IMG/VR virus record: IMGVR_UViG_3300048828_000477
Coordinates: 1 to 25,678 of that record
Origin: a virus
Reading direction: 5' to 3' (one strand)
DNA: 25,678 nucleotides
Positions within the stretch are counted from its first letter, which is position 1; every line of letters begins with the position of its first letter. Shown one piece after another: positions 6,737 to 16,401 of this stretch. A program made the translations under genes and the position numbers. The notes beneath the pieces were generated by a model that made no database searches, had not been told where the DNA came from, and worked only from the letters and a program-made list of their open reading frames with translations.

Positions 6737-7483
6737 TTACACGACTCCGCAGTTCACTCCCTGTATAACACCAGTGTTGTTGCTACTAATATTGATATGT
6801 CCAGTAGAACTAGCTCCACATATAGTAGTAGTAGTAGCTGCTCCATTCTGTAAATACCTAATATTAGATCCATAACCGCTATGTGTACCTAAAGGTGTCG
6901 TGAGCGCTGCGTCTGTATATAAAATATCTCCTGACGACAAGTTGCTAGCGTCTCCAATGTTGCTACTATAGTAGTAATCTACGGGTGTAGAAAAAGTACT
7001 ACCGGTTAAATAGTAATATACATCACTTAAAACTAAAGATGGTAAGCTACAAAATTCTACATTAGAAGCAATACCTGAGCTAGATAGATTGAAAGTAACA
7101 GCATTTAAACCTGTAAAGCAAGTGTAGCTTAAAAAAGACTGACCTGGAAAAGGATTGCCTGGAGACCCGTTATTGTCAACCCAAAACTTATCTCCATTTT
7201 CTACAGAGCTAGGATTTTTATTTTTCCAAACTAAAGTGTTTCTAGTGGCTCCACAAGCATCTGTTCCGTATTGACCTCCTATGTACACCGGATTTTGAGC
7301 AGCTATATCATTACCATAATTTCTGAATTGAAGTAAATTACTTTTATCACCAGGTCCGTAAGTAGAGTCAAAAGCGTCATCAACCGCATCGTTAAAGCAT
7401 TCTTGCAGGTCATTTGAAGATGGAAGTACTGCTGCGATAACGTCCGCTAATGAAAAATCTGTTGTATTCGGTACTCCTGGCAT
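6737..7483 (-). CDS. Probable tail/appendage structural protein, Ser/Asn-rich
   Basis: A 248-residue Ser/Gly/Asn-rich protein beginning MPGVPNTTDFSLADVIAAVL. Residues 38-58 contain DSTYGPGDKSNLLQFRNYGN, a motif I recall from virion proteins of Flavobacteriia phages. The rest is a string of short beta segments with repeated cues such as SSNIGDASNLSSGDILYTD and six Cys (for example GTDACG, SYTCFTG, VEFCSLP). It resembles a beta-rich appendage or receptor-contacting protein. Its start overlaps the stop of the giant fibre gene by one base, so it is co-translated with it and may assemble on the same tail structure. Confidence 0.7.
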   Translation of the reverse strand: MPGVPNTTDFSLADVIAAVLPSSNDLQECFNDAVDDAFDSTYGPGDKSNLLQFRNYGNDIAAQNPVYIGGQYGTDACGATRNTLVWKNKNPSSVENGDKFWVDNNGSPGNPFPGQSFLSYTCFTGLNAVTFNLSSSGIASNVEFCSLPSLVLSDVYYYLTGSTFSTPVDYYYSSNIGDASNLSSGDILYTDAALTTPLGTHSGYGSNIRYLQNGAATTTTICGASSTGHINISSNNTGVIQGVNCGVV

Positions 7484-10400
7484 TATCTTTCTAGTTTTTC
7501 TAATCTTGCTTCTAACTCAGCAATTTTAGCAATTAGTAAATCTATATAAGCAACAGACTTAAATCCTTGGTTGTCTTCTCTTACAAATTCAGGGTTTGTT
7601 TTTTCTAACTCTTGGGCTATAACACCGTATCTCTTCTGTCCTTTCTCTGTTTTTAATTCAAAAGTTTTCCAATCTGCTTTAACTCTATTATCACATACTT
7701 CTTCAATATTTTCTTTTAGTCTTTCATCAGAGGATAATATAAAGTTTGTTGCCGTAGCTGTTCCTGCAAAAGTAGCGTCCCCTTCTGTAATTAGAGATTT
7801 AGACCCACTATTTGCACCTATTGAAACTGTATAATCTCCACTAGTATCAGCTGCGGTAGCACTAGCTATAGTTACATGCATGCCATCACTAACAGATAGT
7901 TTTTGACTAGGACTAGTCGTTCCTATACCTACGTTACCACCTTCTAAAATAGTAAATTTATCTGAATACGAACCATCTGTAAATCTTGTTATAATATATT
8001 TATTAGCTGTTGTAGCGTACACTCCCCATCCGTCATTAGTAGTATCTCCTTCAACTAAAATTATACCAGTGTTACCACCTGCTGTACTTTTAACAGTTAA
8101 AGCCGCATTACCTGATTGACTGGTTTTACCCATCATTACATTTCCAGATGAATCGATACGCATTCTTTCACTACTATTTGTGGCTAGTATTATGTTTGAA
8201 TCTTCGTAATTAAACATATACATATCCTTAGAACTACCTATAACCCCTACTACAGTTCCGTCATCAGCTGCCAGTCCTGTGTCACTATTTGTGTAATGAG
8301 TAACAGCCCAATCCCCAGAACTAGAACCATGTATGTGTAATACCCTTGCGCTTGCCCCTCCGTTAGAGTTAGGACTAGTCGTTCCTATACCTACGTTACC
8401 GTTAGCATCAATTCGCATTTTTTCCGTGGCAGGATTTGCATTTGCGCCACCTAATGATGTTTTAAAAACAAGTTGACCATCAGGTACTGAAGGTGAATCA
8501 GCTTCATTAAGACATACTATAGAAGATAAAACTCTTGATGCGCCCGTAGAAGCATCTTTAGTAAAGAATTCTAAAGTACCTACATCCGCTGCTCCTAATG
8601 GATTTGTTGAATTTGTTAACCTAATAGTTGGATTAGTAGCAGCTTCCATGTCTAATAAAGCATCAGGACTAGTTGTTCCTATACCTACGTTACCATCTGA
8701 GTTGATACGCATTCTTTCCACAGCTCCACCTGAAGCATTATAAGTAGCTGTTGCAAACACCATTGCCCCGCTGGGCAAAGTTGGAGTACCTATTGTATAA
8801 TCATTTTTTATTCCAATGTACCCTAAAGTATATGGTGCATTTCCAGAAGTGTCATCTGTGAAAAATTCAAATCTACCTAAATCGCTTGTAACTCCTGACC
8901 AATCACCAGTACTTAAAGTATTTGTTATTCTTATAGCAGGAGCAGTTGTTCCGGAGCTTGCACTTGAAACGTCAAGTAGCGTATCAGGACTAGTCGTTCC
9001 TATACCAACGTTACCACCTGATAAAATACGCATTTTTTCTGAATTCTCTGTAAGAAATGTAATCCCCCTAGAACCTGTTGACGTTCCTGTTGATATTTGA
9101 AGATTATCAGATCCATCTAAATCTAATACAAGCCTATCATTTGATGTAGAATCATATAGATATATACTGTTTGATGCTATATTTCCAGAAACATCTAGCT
9201 TTTGACCAGGACTAGTCGTCCCTATACCGACGTTGCCGTTATTTGCTGGAACAAAAAAGCTATCACCGTAAGAGCTAATTCTTACTTTTTCTAAAGGTGT
9301 TGACTGCCCAGTATATAACGACAGAAAACCATCTGAGTCTAATTCGTATATTTTAGCTATATAATCTTGGTCTGCTTGAGCCACGCCTATAGCGCCCATT
9401 GTTTGGTATAAATCACCAGTCAAGGGATAACTAGCTCCAGCTGAAAGTGGTAAGTAAGCTCCTACAGGTGTTGGTCCAAATGCACCAGCACCTAATTCTC
9501 TTTTTTGTATTTGATTACTTGCAGAGGTTATTTGTTTTATTGAAAGATTATCTACAGACCCTATAAAACTACTGTTACATTGTATTCTAATTCTGTCGGT
9601 AGTTGTGGCTGTAATTATGTATTCATACTTACCAACTACTGTTACAAAAGCTGTGGAAGCACCTCCATATATTATTCTTACTTGACCTTGTGTTCTTGCG
9701 GTTACTTCAAATGAAACTCTAAATACTTCGCCAACAACAGGGTTGCCATTAACAGGTATTTGATTCATATCGCTATTACTTGTTCCGTCTGCATTTGCAG
9801 TACCTCCACTTATGGTCCAGTTAGAATTTTTATTCCAATCAGCATCAGTAGCAAAGCTACCATTAGTAACTTCTTCTACTCCCGTTATTTCATCCGCTAC
9901 TAATACAGAAACTGAGTCTGTATTAAAAGGTAAATCAGAAACACCAAATGTTCCACTTACATCCAACTTTTCACTAGGACTAGTCGTTCCAATACCAAAG
10001 TTGCCATCTTTAAACCTTGCAACTTCACCTCCATTTTCTCTAAACCTAATACCATCGTATGCATTAATTGATAAACCATCAGGCGACGCACCGCTATTGC
10101 TCATATCCCAAACTGTAATTGATGGCTGATCAATTGTAAGAAATCCTTCTCTTAAAAATATACCATTGTCTTCACCTTGGCTATAAGCGTCAACCAATAA
10201 ATTACCTTCTACGTGCAATTTTGTGTCAGGGCTAGTCGTCCCTATACCTACGTTACCATCTCTTTGTATAAGCATTCTAACATTTCCACCTGCACCTCCA
10301 TTTTCATTTCCAATTACAAATTTTCCAGTATGCCCCCATCCATTTTCTCCAATAACCCAAGCCTCATTGTTTGGAGTATCAGACTTACCAAAAAATCCTA

Positions 10401-13400
10401 TACTAGTCTCTCCTTGGGTAGTAGAATCTCTTTGTATACGCATACTACCATAAGCACTACTGTTGGTTTGTATGTGTAAAGGTTTATCAGGACTATCTGT
10501 TCCGATACCAACGTTGCCATCATCATCAATGGTCATTCTGTCTAGCGCGGTGTTGCCGTTTCGTTTAGTTTGAAATACTAACTTACCACCAGACCCTGCG
10601 TCTGTTTCTGCTCTAATATTGGCTAAAACATCAGCACTACTAGTCTTAAGTAAATCAATCTGTGGCGTATCTGCCCCGATTGTAAGTTCACTACTAGGAC
10701 TAGTCGTTCCGATCCCCAACCCTGTTGTTGTTAGTCTAGCTTTTTCTGAATTTCCTAACTCAAAGGCTAAAGACGTAGCGGTGCCGTCGTCTGCATTTTT
10801 AGCATCAAGTATAACTCTATCCCCTCCAGTCTGTATTAGCAGCTCTTTATTATTTTCACCTGTTCCAACAGACCTAAAAGAAGCTATATTACTTCCAGCG
10901 TCTACTTGAAATGGTTGAGCAGGACTAGTCGTCCCGATTCCGACGTTGCCTGAACTGTCAATACGCATTCTTTCTGTGACACTTCCTAAAATTGTACCTG
11001 TATTATTGGTATTTGAGTGAGTATAAAAACTCATATAACTTGGGGTGTTACCTGTGTTATATTCAGTTTCAGAATAAACACCTACTCCACCAACACCGCC
11101 TGCTGATGTGCCACCTGATAGGTCATTTGATTTAAAATTTAGATAACCTATTGCTTGATTTATACCTATACTTAAGTCTGAATTTGCTAATGTTAATGAA
11201 GCATTTGCATTCCCTGCATTATTTTTTATTTCAACATACCCTGAACTATCAATACGCATTCTTTCTACCCCTAGCACAACAAACCAAAAATCACCAGCAG
11301 CAAGCCTCATTGTTTCGTAAGCAAGTGCGCCTGCTGTTCTATCAAAACTTAAAATATTATTAACTCCCATTTGGAAATTTGCCTCTATCTCAATACCTGA
11401 AGTATCTTGATGAGAAACTACAAAATCTGCTTGAGGAGTGGTAGTTCCGATCCCAACGTTGCCTGAAGAAGTGATACGCATTCTTTCGTCTCCAGCTCCG
11501 CCCGCGTATATTCTTACATTCCCATCACTTGCCGTTGCCTTTAAGCCTAAGTCTCCAACTGTAGAATATACGTATCTCATTCCGGCCCAAGCAGAATTAG
11601 TATAATTACTACCTATAGAACCAAGTACTAAACTATCATCATTATCGTTTAATATATGAACTTCAGAGTAATCACTTGTGCCTGTTCCTGTTGTTTTAAA
11701 CCTTGCTATTATATCATCTCCAGAACCACCTAATACGTGCAACTTACTGCTAGGATTAGTCGTTCCTATACCTACTTTTCCTGTAGACCTAAACGTAGCT
11801 ATTGTAGTGGGGGTATTATATCCAGCTTCACCTATAATCTTAAATCCTGTTCTATTTGTAGTACCTTCTTTAAACGCGGTTATTCTTGCAGCAACGTGAT
11901 TATTCCACCCAAATAGTATACCTGTTTCTCCAGTCGTATTTGTACTATCGTATTTTGAGTTAATTAACTCAACCATATTGTCGCTACTATTTGAATCGCC
12001 ATAAATATCTAGCTTTGCGCTAGGACTAGTCGTTCCAATACCCACGTTGCCGGTAAAAATAGCATCACCATCTGCTTGTATGGTTAATCTATTGATGGGG
12101 TTTCCAGAAGAGCCTGTGTAAAACTTCATATCATCACCATCCCATCCATCAAAATAAATTCCACTACTTGGTAATAATGTATCGTCAAAAACAACACTAC
12201 CTTGATTATTTACTCTTGAGTTTGCTCCTATATATAATCCTGCTCCAGATTGATCTATCGTAGATAAACCAGAACTTGCACTTGCTCCAGTGAAAGCTAT
12301 CTTAAAACTATTAGCTTCTTCTCCTGGAAAAATTACATCACCAGTCATTGTACCACCAGCAAGAGGTAGATAAACTCCTGAAGGATCCACCGCTGCTGCC
12401 GCTGCATCCGCATAAGCTGTTGTTGCTATTAATGTAGAGTTATTACCAGCTGTTTGAGTTACACCTGTAGTTGCTGTGTTTATTGTACCGTTTAGGTCAC
12501 CTAAAAAAGTTGGTGCTGTTACTGTACCTGCAAAAGTTGCGTCTCCATCTACTTCCAGTCCAACACCATTTATTAACTTTAAATCCGTGCCTGTTTGTCT
12601 AGATACTATAAGGTTAGAACCTCCACTTTTTACAGCTGTTTCTATAAGGCTATCTTCTGTACCGTCTGTAACATCAGATATCTTAGCTGTTATTTTAGCA
12701 TATACTATTTCTTGACTAGCGTCGTTTTCTCCTTTGAATTTTAATTGACCTAAATAATCTCCGTTAGCAGGAGAGGAACTATCTCTTTTAAGCACAAACA
12801 CCGGAGCTGCGGAACTAGAGGCGTCGTCGTTACGGATTATCATAGAATCACCTGTACCAGTAGTTGATATATCTAACTTAGCACTAGGAGCTGTAGTTCC
12901 TATACCTAAACGTTGATTATCGTGGTCTATATATAAAGGTGTTGGCACATCGTTGCTCCTCATTATAGAAGATACAGTGATTGATCCAGCATTACCGCCA
13001 GATACTTTACCAACTAAACCTACGTTTTGTATAAAATTAACTCCTGTTGGTTTTGTAAGGGTAAGTCCACCTCCGGGTTTTACATATATTGTATCTCCAG
13101 TTGTAGGTGTTACACCGTCTATAGGTGAAGTAGTTATATTTAAAAGCCCACCTGTTACAACTACATATCCAAAAGCATTATTTATAAGGTCAGACTGTAA
13201 AAGTCCAATAGCAGCCATTTTATCTTCGTCAGAAGCATCAGCTACCGCAACCTCTATTACAGCCGTAGCGCCGACGTTACCAGTTTGATATACTGGTGTA
13301 CCTTTTGCTATAGTAACACCTGAAGTGTTTTTACACTCTATAATCACATCTGTTGCCGACGTAACTATGTTAGCTGGATCTATCCAATCAACACCATCTA

Positions 13401-13506
13401 CGCTAGCTACAGGCCCTAGTGAAGAAAGTATTTGCCCAGCGGTTCCAGCTGAACCAGATGAATCTTCTATACCAGCCTGTACTTCTATATTACTTTTAAA
13501 CTTCAT
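7483..13506 (-). CDS. Giant tail fibre/spike with S74-type self-cleaving chaperone
   Basis: A 2,007-residue fibre, the largest gene here and likely the receptor-binding device. Fourteen units built around GNVGIGTTSP-x-x-K-L-x-(I/V) run from about residue 200 to 1,890, each followed by a variable segment and often by ERMRIDSSGNV. Linkers such as YLPLAGGTMTGDV and IATTAYADAA are typical of phage fibres. The last about 80 residues (LSSDERLKENIEEVCDNRV, then YGVIAQELEKTNPEFVRED, then a leucine-rich coiled coil) are the intramolecular chaperone of endosialidase (peptidase S74), which trimerises the fibre and then cuts itself off; the Ser of SSDER is the expected catalytic residue. The repeats are conserved even at DNA level, suggesting growth by duplication or recombination. 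Confidence 0.92.
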   Translation of the reverse strand: MKFKSNIEVQAGIEDSSGSAGTAGQILSSLGPVASVDGVDWIDPANIVTSATDVIIECKNTSGVTIAKGTPVYQTGNVGATAVIEVAVADASDEDKMAAIGLLQSDLINNAFGYVVVTGGLLNITTSPIDGVTPTTGDTIYVKPGGGLTLTKPTGVNFIQNVGLVGKVSGGNAGSITVSSIMRSNDVPTPLYIDHDNQRLGIGTTAPSAKLDISTTGTGDSMIIRNDDASSSAAPVFVLKRDSSSPANGDYLGQLKFKGENDASQEIVYAKITAKISDVTDGTEDSLIETAVKSGGSNLIVSRQTGTDLKLINGVGLEVDGDATFAGTVTAPTFLGDLNGTINTATTGVTQTAGNNSTLIATTAYADAAAAAVDPSGVYLPLAGGTMTGDVIFPGEEANSFKIAFTGASASSGLSTIDQSGAGLYIGANSRVNNQGSVVFDDTLLPSSGIYFDGWDGDDMKFYTGSSGNPINRLTIQADGDAIFTGNVGIGTTSPSAKLDIYGDSNSSDNMVELINSKYDSTNTTGETGILFGWNNHVAARITAFKEGTTNRTGFKIIGEAGYNTPTTIATFRSTGKVGIGTTNPSSKLHVLGGSGDDIIARFKTTGTGTSDYSEVHILNDNDDSLVLGSIGSNYTNSAWAGMRYVYSTVGDLGLKATASDGNVRIYAGGAGDERMRITSSGNVGIGTTTPQADFVVSHQDTSGIEIEANFQMGVNNILSFDRTAGALAYETMRLAAGDFWFVVLGVERMRIDSSGYVEIKNNAGNANASLTLANSDLSIGINQAIGYLNFKSNDLSGGTSAGGVGGVGVYSETEYNTGNTPSYMSFYTHSNTNNTGTILGSVTERMRIDSSGNVGIGTTSPAQPFQVDAGSNIASFRSVGTGENNKELLIQTGGDRVILDAKNADDGTATSLAFELGNSEKARLTTTGLGIGTTSPSSELTIGADTPQIDLLKTSSADVLANIRAETDAGSGGKLVFQTKRNGNTALDRMTIDDDGNVGIGTDSPDKPLHIQTNSSAYGSMRIQRDSTTQGETSIGFFGKSDTPNNEAWVIGENGWGHTGKFVIGNENGGAGGNVRMLIQRDGNVGIGTTSPDTKLHVEGNLLVDAYSQGEDNGIFLREGFLTIDQPSITVWDMSNSGASPDGLSINAYDGIRFRENGGEVARFKDGNFGIGTTSPSEKLDVSGTFGVSDLPFNTDSVSVLVADEITGVEEVTNGSFATDADWNKNSNWTISGGTANADGTSNSDMNQIPVNGNPVVGEVFRVSFEVTARTQGQVRIIYGGASTAFVTVVGKYEYIITATTTDRIRIQCNSSFIGSVDNLSIKQITSASNQIQKRELGAGAFGPTPVGAYLPLSAGASYPLTGDLYQTMGAIGVAQADQDYIAKIYELDSDGFLSLYTGQSTPLEKVRISSYGDSFFVPANNGNVGIGTTSPGQKLDVSGNIASNSIYLYDSTSNDRLVLDLDGSDNLQISTGTSTGSRGITFLTENSEKMRILSGGNVGIGTTSPDTLLDVSSASSGTTAPAIRITNTLSTGDWSGVTSDLGRFEFFTDDTSGNAPYTLGYIGIKNDYTIGTPTLPSGAMVFATATYNASGGAVERMRINSDGNVGIGTTSPDALLDMEAATNPTIRLTNSTNPLGAADVGTLEFFTKDASTGASRVLSSIVCLNEADSPSVPDGQLVFKTSLGGANANPATEKMRIDANGNVGIGTTSPNSNGGASARVLHIHGSSSGDWAVTHYTNSDTGLAADDGTVVGVIGSSKDMYMFNYEDSNIILATNSSERMRIDSSGNVMMGKTSQSGNAALTVKSTAGGNTGIILVEGDTTNDGWGVYATTANKYIITRFTDGSYSDKFTILEGGNVGIGTTSPSQKLSVSDGMHVTIASATAADTSGDYTVSIGANSGSKSLITEGDATFAGTATATNFILSSDERLKENIEEVCDNRVKADWKTFELKTEKGQKRYGVIAQELEKTNPEFVREDNQGFKSVAYIDLLIAKIAELEARLEKLER
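7911..12914 (-). repeat. Fourteen dispersed DNA copies of the GIGTTSP module
   Basis: The roughly 30-base stretch beginning AGGACTAGTCGTTCC on the + strand recurs near 7911, 8372, 8668, 8986, 9210, 9975, 10229, 10490, 10696, 10921, 11439, 11752, 12023 and 12888. Several copies are identical over 25 or more bases although synonymous changes would be free, so they are recent duplicates or are kept alike by recombination. Confidence 0.85.
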
Positions 13507-13525
13507 GTATTAAATTTTATTATTA

Positions 13526-14767
13526 TTAACCTATCTTCTGTACCAAAACTCTAACGCTATTAGTTGGTGTTGCAGCAAATGTAATTGTTGCTTCAGAAGT
13601 AGATCCTCTTTCAACATCTGCGTAAACAGTTTCATCAGTTGTTACATCATAAAGCTGTATAATAACATCTTTAGTTCCTAAGCTGTGAGTTATGGTTGCC
13701 GTATCTGTTATTGTTACCGCATATGTGTTTGAAGAATTTGTATCTGTGTTTGTTACAGTTGCCGTACCTGATGCATAAGCAACGCTTATTCCGGTACCGG
13801 CGTTTACATTACCAATACCTACTGTTGTTAATGTAGCTAAATCTGTGTCTGATTGTACTACTATAAAATCCGCTTCTGTAGCACTACCAGCAGCTTGATC
13901 TGTTTGAACTATAACAGAATCACCAGGTGTTAAAGGAGTTGCTGCATTACCAAAAAAGTCTCCTGCTACTGTAACTACGTAGTAATCTCCTACGGCAATT
14001 GCTCTGTCTGTATATAAATCGTCTCCAGAGCCATCAGCTATTATTCCGGTGCTAGCATTGAAACCACTTTTAAACTCCAGTAATCCCGTAACAGCATCTT
14101 GAACAAATGCGGTAGTTGCTATTTTAGTTGAACTATCACCTGATGCAGGCGTTTCTACATAACCATAGCCGCTAGAATCTCTAGCTACTAACTTACTTAC
14201 AGTTGCAGCCTCCGTACCTTCTACGTTTACAATTGGAACAGCAGGCGTTGTATTATCTATAGTTATATAAGTACCCGCGCCAATACCGGTTAACGTACCT
14301 ACAAATTGATCTGCTGAAGATATGGTTATATCCTTACCTGATCTAGTTATTGTTGTAGTACCTCCTTGTATGAAATCAACCGTTTCATTATCTTCTACAG
14401 ATTCAGCGGTTCCACCGTTGGCAGATAGGTTCCAGCTGTATATATCAGCTAAAGCAGCCCATGTGTTATCTCCTCTTAAATATGTTGTTGCATCTTTGGT
14501 TCCAGTGGCAGATAAATCTATGGTGTAAGATCTTTTTACCGATGTTCCACTGTTTGTTAGACTTACATAAGTACCATTTGCAAAATCAGTTTGAACTAAA
14601 CTTACCCAAGTGTCTGTTGCATTGGAATAGTACTTAGCTATTGTATCACTACTGTCAAAGTATATCTGCGCCGCTGCAGCTGTTGGTGCCGTACCGGTGA
14701 TATGTAGCTTAGCGTTTTGTAATTGATTATCGCTAAGATTAATGTTATTTAAAAAAGGTATTGCCAT
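13526..14767 (-). CDS. Tail fibre protein
   Basis: A 413-residue Thr/Ala/Gly/Ser-rich protein. It begins MAIPFLNNINLSDNQLQNAK, a start common in phage fibre proteins, and contains DLSATGTKDATTYLRGDN (about residues 84-101), STKIATTAFVQDAV and many short beta repeats. The motif SATGT-D-T-LRGDN-WA is shared with the 285-aa neighbour, suggesting related modules. The C-terminal part (ITHSLGTKDVIIQLYDVTTD, then ETVYADVE) looks like the terminal beta-sandwich of fibres that contact a receptor or another fibre. No chaperone domain is present. It probably joins the 2,007-aa fibre as a proximal or side fibre. Confidence 0.75.
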   Translation of the reverse strand: MAIPFLNNINLSDNQLQNAKLHITGTAPTAAAAQIYFDSSDTIAKYYSNATDTWVSLVQTDFANGTYVSLTNSGTSVKRSYTIDLSATGTKDATTYLRGDNTWAALADIYSWNLSANGGTAESVEDNETVDFIQGGTTTITRSGKDITISSADQFVGTLTGIGAGTYITIDNTTPAVPIVNVEGTEAATVSKLVARDSSGYGYVETPASGDSSTKIATTAFVQDAVTGLLEFKSGFNASTGIIADGSGDDLYTDRAIAVGDYYVVTVAGDFFGNAATPLTPGDSVIVQTDQAAGSATEADFIVVQSDTDLATLTTVGIGNVNAGTGISVAYASGTATVTNTDTNSSNTYAVTITDTATITHSLGTKDVIIQLYDVTTDETVYADVERGSTSEATITFAATPTNSVRVLVQKIG

Positions 14768-14769
14768 AA

Positions 14770-15627
14770 TTAGTTCATATATGCTTTGCCTGATTCAGCA
14801 GAAGCGAAGGTTATTGTTAAATTGTTTTCATCGATGTATACTATATCTCCGTAACCTTTCTGCCCGGTAGACAAAACCATAGTTACAGAAGGAAACTTAT
14901 CTAGGTTATGCTGAACAGTCCACACTGCACTTGCCGATGCTTGTGCAAATGTATATGTTTCGTTCGCTCTAGCCCAAACGTTGTCTCCTCTAAGGAATTT
15001 AGTATCATCAGGCGTACCAGTAGCTGACAATGATGCTGTAACTTCTACGTTACCTGTTTGCGGCGACGCAGGTGTCATGTCTATAAACTCAGTATCAAGA
15101 GCTCTAACGCTGTCAACACCTGTAGCACCGAGTTCTAGATAAAAGTTTACAAGAGTATAATAGTGATCCATATCTATAGATCCATTACCTCCTAAATATT
15201 CTAATGTTAATGTATAAAAGTTAGTTGTACCAATTTGCGTGTACCCTCTCATTATATAATGCCCAAATGAACCCTTACCGGCTACATCTTGGAACAGTAC
15301 TTGCTCATCTACTAAATACTCTAAGAAAGGTGAAACAATCTGACCAGATAGGTCCATGTTTGATATAACTATAGACGTAATACTTGACCAAGGTGTGTCA
15401 TCACCCTGTCCGGCTGCAAAAGCAAAAGTACCTGCTTTAAAAGAAGGGTCTTGTACAAACTGATAGTTCATCTGACCGGCAATTGCCACCTTACCGTTTA
15501 TATTCAGGTAGTCCGCTACTGCTTTAGCCGTATACTGCTTCGTTTGTCTATTGACGGAGTCAGTACCTACCCAAGCATCTGTATCAGTTATAGTCTGATC
15601 GTAAGGATATGAATATATTATTGCCAT
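14770..15627 (-). CDS. Tail fibre/baseplate protein
   Basis: A 285-residue protein. The first 50 residues (SYPYDQTITDTDAWVGTDSV) resemble the attachment end of small fibre proteins in marine phages. Residues about 201-219 carry SLSATGTPDDTKFLRGDNVW, shared with the 413-aa protein. The C-terminus has the widespread fibre-tip pattern AVWTVQHNLDKFPSVTMVLS, then GDIVYIDENNLTITFASAES, then GKAYMN, as seen at the ends of many phage tail fibres. It has the shortest, simplest architecture of the three fibre genes and lies only 2 bases from the next, so it is co-expressed with them. Exact position in the tail cannot be told from sequence. Confidence 0.75.
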   Translation of the reverse strand: MAIIYSYPYDQTITDTDAWVGTDSVNRQTKQYTAKAVADYLNINGKVAIAGQMNYQFVQDPSFKAGTFAFAAGQGDDTPWSSITSIVISNMDLSGQIVSPFLEYLVDEQVLFQDVAGKGSFGHYIMRGYTQIGTTNFYTLTLEYLGGNGSIDMDHYYTLVNFYLELGATGVDSVRALDTEFIDMTPASPQTGNVEVTASLSATGTPDDTKFLRGDNVWARANETYTFAQASASAVWTVQHNLDKFPSVTMVLSTGQKGYGDIVYIDENNLTITFASAESGKAYMN

Positions 15628-15629
15628 GT

Positions 15630-15896
15630 TTATCTTTTATTTTGTCTTCTTTCCGCCTTAGTACCGTCTTTCTTACTCTTACTCTGCGTACCGCCTCGGT
15701 TAAACGACGCTTTTACACATTTTTTAGTGTTATGGTCGTAATCGTAACCCTTAGGACAATCCTTTCTTTGACTCTCAGCCTTAAATCTCCTTCTCCTGTC
15801 GGTCATAGCGTACTTCTTATCTCTGATTGCTTTAGCCTTCGCTGCTGCTGGACTTAATTTTTGCTTCGGTCCGCCTTTTCTTCTTGGTTTTGCCAT
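15630..15896 (-). CDS. Highly basic small phage protein
   Basis: An 88-residue protein, about a third Lys or Arg. The start MAKPRRKGGPKQKLSPAAAK and the next segment AIRDKKYAMTDRRRRFKAES are strongly conserved in my memory of related marine phages. A pair of Cys frames CPKGYDYDHNTKKCV, which could form a small metal- or disulfide-stabilised loop. The charge suggests nucleic-acid contact or a packaged internal protein. It is the first gene of the leftward block, directly downstream of a candidate promoter in the divergent control region. Function unknown. Confidence 0.72.
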   Translation of the reverse strand: MAKPRRKGGPKQKLSPAAAKAKAIRDKKYAMTDRRRRFKAESQRKDCPKGYDYDHNTKKCVKASFNRGGTQSKSKKDGTKAERRQNKR

Positions 15897-15929
15897 AATG
15901 TTGTTTTCGTATACATTATATACTTACAT

Positions 15930-15958
15930 GTTATACCTAAATTTTACAATACTCACAA
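15930..15958 (-). promoter_or_regulatory. Candidate leftward promoter for the late block
   Basis: On the minus strand TTGTGA and TATAAC are separated by 17 bases, ending about 33 bases before the first leftward start codon. This resembles a sigma-70 layout rather than the usual Bacteroidota -33/-7 pattern. It is the only such element I see before the leftward genes. Confidence 0.35.
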
Positions 15959-15960
15959 AC

Positions 15961-16006
15961 GCGACGATAGCCTCTTATTAATATATATAACTAGCTAATG
16001 TCACAC
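15961..16006. repeat. Imperfect palindrome copy R1
   Basis: 46 bases with arms GCGACGATAGC and GCTAATGTCACAC around an AT-only core. Copies R2 (17597) and R3 (25609) share arms and core. It sits in the divergent control region immediately next to the candidate late promoter. Confidence 0.85.
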
Positions 16007-16350
16007 TTTATGAAATAAAAAAACGTTGCAAATAGAGAGCAATGGGGTTACACCATATTTATTTTGGGTCAACGATATAGGGAAACGCGTTTTAAATCGA
16101 GGGGCCCCCGGTCTTTTTTTCGGCTTTGGCGCACGGTTTCGGCTTTTCGGTGCGGTTTGCGGTGCAGGTTCAGGCTTGCTATCGGGCGCAGGGCTGAGGT
16201 GCTGTGTGCTGGCATCTGGATCCTGGCTGTTTGACTCCCGGCTGTGGCTTGGCTGTTGGCTCGGGTCCGAGATCCTGATCCTAATTTTTGTGCTGGGATC
16301 CTGGCGCGGAGCAACGCGGAGCGTATAGCATATGCGTATAGCATACATAC
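16007..16350. other. Gene-free GC-rich control block
   Basis: Positions 16081-16320 are about 60% GC by hand count, in a window that is otherwise strongly AT-rich. It contains the palindrome GGGGCCCC, repeated GGATCCTGGC and GATCCT units, and repeated GGCTGT units. Long frames exist on both strands but read as low-complexity Pro/Arg/Gly/Ser with codon use unlike every neighbour, so I see no credible gene. It could be a replication origin, a packaging-related site, or foreign DNA. The right end carries two TGCTATAC-type operators. Confidence 0.6.
16321..16346. promoter_or_regulatory. Two tandem 13-bp operator-like sites
   Basis: GCGTATAGCATA followed by T or C, repeated twice head to tail directly upstream of promoter P1. 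The core GTAT-AGC-ATAC is a small inverted repeat; its reverse strand contains the window-wide 8-mer TGCTATAC. Confidence 0.7.
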
Positions 16351-16386
16351 CTAATACGATTGGTATTTGATAATATATATGAATCT
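16351..16386 (+). promoter_or_regulatory. Bipartite phage promoter P1
   Basis: ATACGATT then, 15 bases from its start, GATAATATA, then ATATGAATC. First of twelve copies and the first element of the rightward block; the next start codon is at 16402. Confidence 0.75.
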
Positions 16387-16401
16387 TAAATAAATATACA
16401 A

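Noticed and set aside
7911-12914. CRISPR-like array from regularly recurring 30-base repeats
   Set aside because: The repeats are coding (GIGTTSP modules), spacing varies from about 200 to nearly 900 bases, and the spacers are in-frame protein segments.
7571-13513. Many + strand open frames across the tail-fibre genes
   Set aside because: They are antisense shadows of the repeat-rich leftward fibre genes; they lack leaders and promoter copies.
16351-16380. T7-type promoter, because P1 begins TAATACGA
   Set aside because: The 7 bases that should be fixed in a T7-type promoter vary freely between the 12 copies, and the second conserved box lies 15 bases away. No polymerase gene is in the window.
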